From: Pseudomonas flavescens
Lineage (GTDB): Bacteria > Pseudomonadota > Gammaproteobacteria > Pseudomonadales > Pseudomonadaceae
DNA: 64,000 nucleotides
Reading direction: 5' to 3'
Assembly (NCBI RefSeq): GCF_013408425.1
Contig: NZ_JACBYV010000001.1
Coordinates: 5,146,001 to 5,210,000 of the forward strand
Under the pieces are notes generated by a model that did not search any database, had not been told where the DNA came from, and worked only from the letters and a program-made list of their open reading frames with translations. The position numbers and the translations under genes are program-made. Shown piece by piece: positions 62,070 through 64,000 of the stretch (position 1 is the stretch's first letter; each line of letters starts with the position of its first letter).

Positions 62070-62402
62070 ATGAGTTTGACCGAAGCCCGTTTCCACGACC
62101 TGGTCGATGCCGTGCAGCAGGCGGTGGAAGACATCTTCGACGACAGCGATCTGGATCTCGATCTGGAAAACTCCGCTGGCGTACTGACGGTGCGCTTCGA
62201 AAATGGCTCGCAGCTGATCTTCAGTCGCCAGCCAGCGCTGCGTCAGCTCTGGCTGGCGGCCCGTTCCGGTGGGTTCCATTTCGACTACGACGAAGACAAC
62301 CAGCGCTGGATCTGCGACACCAGCGACGAGTTGCTCAGCGAAATGCTCGATCGCATCGTGGTCGAGCAGTCCGGCGCCAGTCTCGAGTTCGATGAGATCT
62401 GA
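62070..62402 (+). CDS. cyaY: Frataxin-like iron donor CyaY
   Basis: A 110-residue bacterial frataxin that binds iron and regulates IscS in iron-sulfur cluster assembly. An acidic N-terminal helix (AVQQAVEDIFDDSDLDLDLEN) provides the iron-binding ridge; the sheet follows with VLTVRFENGSQLIFSRQ and the conserved QLWLAARSGGFHFDY. Length matches CyaY (E. coli 106). It is divergent from lptM-lysA, as in E. coli and PAO1, and overlaps the next small gene. Confidence 0.95.
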   Translation: MSLTEARFHDLVDAVQQAVEDIFDDSDLDLDLENSAGVLTVRFENGSQLIFSRQPALRQLWLAARSGGFHFDYDEDNQRWICDTSDELLSEMLDRIVVEQSGASLEFDEI

Positions 62403-62598
62403 AGCCGCCGCTGATTCGGCGCTGGGCGAGGCGCCTGTCGCGTCGCCCTGTCGTCGGCGCTGCTGCCTGAACGAGGCCGACAGGTGCCTGGGTTGCGGGC
62501 GTCTGCTGGCGGAAATTCTCGAGTGGGGCAATGCCGATGACGGGCGCCGTCGGGCCATTCGGGCGCTGGCCGAAGAGCGTCTGATGGCGGCGCCCTGA
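62392..62598 (+). CDS. DUF1289 small cysteine-rich protein
   Basis: A 68-residue protein with the DUF1289 core SPCRRRCCLNEADRCLGCGRLLAEILEW, a four-cysteine cluster likely to bind a metal or cluster, followed by a basic helical end. It begins inside cyaY (11-base overlap), so it is probably translated by coupling. The link with the frataxin gene hints at iron-sulfur or iron handling, but no function is established. Confidence 0.8.
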   Translation: MRSEAAADSALGEAPVASPCRRRCCLNEADRCLGCGRLLAEILEWGNADDGRRRAIRALAEERLMAAP

Positions 62599-62647
62599 GG
62601 CTGCCCTTGTTTATTTGGGTGGCTGTGTTACGGTCGGCTCAACCTGT

Positions 62648-62684
62648 GCAAAACCCCGTCGTCTCGATGGGGTTTTGCTTTTTT
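62648..62684 (+). terminator. Rho-independent terminator before rnk
   Basis: GCAAAACCCC pairs with GGGGTTTTGC around an 11-base loop, with a run of six T. It ends the cyaY-DUF1289 unit. Confidence 0.93.
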
Positions 62685-62714
62685 GGCGTCCAGCAAAGGA
62701 GATATGCCCGCACC

Positions 62715-63122
62715 ATGGCCAGCACACCGTCCATCACCATTACCCGCCTCGATCTGCAGCGCCTGGAGCAATTGCTCGACAGCCTCGAAGATTTCGGCCC
62801 GACTGCCGAAGCCTTGCAGGCCGAACTGGATCGAGCGGAGGTGGTCGGCCACGATCAGGTGCCGGCAGGCGTGGTCACCATGAATTCCCGCGTGCATTGC
62901 CGCGAGGAAGGCAGTGGCAAGGACTATCACCTGACTCTGGTCTATCCCCAGGACGCTGGCGGTGAAGGCAAGGTGTCGATTCTCGCACCCGTTGGCACTG
63001 CATTGCTGGGGCTGAGCGTTGGCCAGCATATCGACTGGCCGGCACCCGGCGGCAAACAGCTCAAACTTGCCTTGCTGGCGGTGGAGTATCAGCCGGAAGC
63101 GGCGGGCGAATACGCCCGTTAA
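62715..63122 (+). CDS. rnk: Nucleoside diphosphate kinase regulator Rnk
   Basis: A 135-residue GreA/GreB-related protein that binds RNA polymerase and influences nucleoside diphosphate kinase levels and alginate production in P. aeruginosa. It has a short N-terminal coiled coil (about 1-50, ITRLDLQRLEQLLDSL) and the FKBP-like domain with MNSRVHC, LVYPQDA, and SVGQHIDWPAPGG. The ATG at 62715 is 13 bases after AAAGGAG, slightly long spacing; another ATG at 62704 is out of frame. It corresponds to PA5274. Confidence 0.92.
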   Translation: MASTPSITITRLDLQRLEQLLDSLEDFGPTAEALQAELDRAEVVGHDQVPAGVVTMNSRVHCREEGSGKDYHLTLVYPQDAGGEGKVSILAPVGTALLGLSVGQHIDWPAPGGKQLKLALLAVEYQPEAAGEYAR

Positions 63123-63174
63123 AGCGCCTCGTATCATCTGACTCGGCTCGTGCCGTGCCGAGTCTTGCCTTCTG

Positions 63175-63202
63175 GCAGCCCGGGGCTACACCCGGGCTGC
63201 CG
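63175..63202. terminator. Hairpin at the convergent rnk/ABC transporter junction
   Basis: An 11-bp perfect stem (GGCAGCCCGGG with CCCGGGCTGCC) around 6 bases lies just before the transporter stop. A second stem, GACTCGGC (63141-63148) with GCCGAGTC (63158-63165), follows the rnk stop. Neither has a long T run. Confidence 0.65.
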
Positions 63203-63203
63203 A

Positions 63204-64000
63204 TCAAGTCGGCAGCAGTTCCGGCGTCGCCGGTTTGCAAGCCGTCCCACATTCCTGCAGGTCGATGCTGCGTTCGAACAGGCGCTGCACCGCGGGCTGG
63301 TGGCTGACGCCGATCAGCGTGCAGGTGGGCAAGCGCTCTCGCAGGCGCGCGAGCAACCCGCAGGCCGCATGTTCGTCGAGCTGATTGGTGGCTTCGTCGA
63401 GGTACAGGGTGTCTGGGCGATAGAGCAGGGCGCGGGCCAGCGCCAGGCGCTGTTGCTCACCACCGGAAAGCTCTCTGCCCCATTCGGCTTCGCGGTCCAG
63501 CTCATGGATGAGATGGTCGAGCCCAACGTCCTGCAGCGCGCCAATCAGTTCCAGAACCTGGGGTATCTGCGTTGCCGGGTAGGCCAGTAACTGATCCAGA
63601 CGACCGCTGGCCAGGTAAGGTTTCTGCGGCAGCAGCAGGCTGCGCCCGCCCGGCAACTGCCAGCTGCCGCGGTGATGGGGCCAGAGGCCCATCAGGGTGC
63701 GCAGCAAGGTGGTCTTGCCCAGGCCGCTGGCGCCCGCCAGGCGCAGCCACTCACCAGGGCGAGCCTGCAGGGTCAGGCCGCACAGCAGCGCTTCGCCATT
63801 TGGGCGCAGCACATCCAGGCCGCAGGTGTTGAGCGCCTCGCCCTGGCTCAGTTCGACCGGCTCCAGCCGCTCCATGGCCTGCTGGAACTGGCCCAGGCGC
63901 TGGACCGTGGCGCTCCACTCCATCAGGGTGCGATAAGAGTAGATGAACCAGCTCAATGATCCGTGTACGGCGCCGAAGGCCGTGCGGATCTGCATCAACC
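63204..64000 (-). CDS. YddA/SbmA-like ABC transporter (3' part, cut by window edge)
   Basis: The C-terminal roughly 265 residues of a fused membrane-ATPase ABC transporter of the ABC_membrane_2 (YddA/SbmA/BacA) group; the membrane domain and start lie right of the window. Visible are the end of the membrane domain (AFGAVHGSLSWFIYSYRTL), Walker A GASGLGKTT, the signature LSGGEQQRLALARAL, Walker B YLDEATNQLDE and the H-loop in GVSHQ. The substrate of the family is peptides or vitamin-like molecules; for this copy it is unknown. Confidence 0.88.
   Translation of the reverse strand, partial: LMQIRTAFGAVHGSLSWFIYSYRTLMEWSATVQRLGQFQQAMERLEPVELSQGEALNTCGLDVLRPNGEALLCGLTLQARPGEWLRLAGASGLGKTTLLRTLMGLWPHHRGSWQLPGGRSLLLPQKPYLASGRLDQLLAYPATQIPQVLELIGALQDVGLDHLIHELDREAEWGRELSGGEQQRLALARALLYRPDTLYLDEATNQLDEHAACGLLARLRERLPTCTLIGVSHQPAVQRLFERSIDLQECGTACKPATPELLPT

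Overview
The window is a stretch of core chromosome from a high-GC gammaproteobacterium, almost certainly a Pseudomonas (my guess is the mendocina/alcaligenes/stutzeri side of the genus). The gene set and local order match P. aeruginosa PAO1 neighbourhoods remembered from the literature: bioA to ahcY, metK to fba, desA to the spu cluster, and betT-comM-glnK-amtB to rnk. These blocks are joined in a different overall order. There is no rRNA, tRNA, CRISPR array, prophage, insertion sequence or integron.

Layout. 1-9650: 5' part of bioA (cut by the edge), cytochrome b561, a YceI protein, the DEAD-box helicase rhlE, a ferric-siderophore reductase with a Fur box, ppnN, then metF and ahcY; ahcY has a clear sigma70 promoter and an S-adenosylhomocysteine (SAH) riboswitch. 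9661-21117: ligB, two small hypothetical genes, metK with an upstream SahR-like ArsR/methyltransferase regulator and its palindromic operator, then tktA, epd, pgk, two lipoproteins and fba (pentose phosphate, PLP precursor and glycolysis). 21118-29536: a small membrane protein, a PQQ-type sugar dehydrogenase, a YgjP metallopeptidase, a Gre-like factor, a YccS exporter, a glutathione transferase and a GGDEF-EAL protein.

29700-48500 is a polyamine and agmatine region: desA, a PAS-GGDEF cyclase, an OprD-family porin, aguA and aguB (agmatine to putrescine), aguR, an extra PotF-like binding protein, two gamma-glutamylpolyamine synthetases (spuI, spuB), putrescine aminotransferase spuC, and the spuDEFGH ABC uptake system. 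Uptake, deimination, glutamylation and transamination are thus side by side. spuA, present at this place in PAO1, is not found.

48501-64000: betT, comM, ubiK, a nitrogen-control unit (NtrC-like sites, a sigma54 promoter, glnK and two tandem ammonium channel genes), yjbQ, sutA, a HAD phosphatase, xerC, a DUF484 protein, dapF, lysA, lptM, cyaY, a DUF1289 protein, rnk, and the 3' part of a YddA/SbmA-like ABC transporter running off the right edge.

I found no obviously new multi-gene system. The most interesting signals are regulatory: two separate SAH-sensing devices in one methyl-cycle region, a terminator-like hairpin inside the spu operon, unexplained dyads upstream of the porin gene, an 830-base gene-free gap in place of spuA, and repeats at gene borders, one of which holds the start of xerC.
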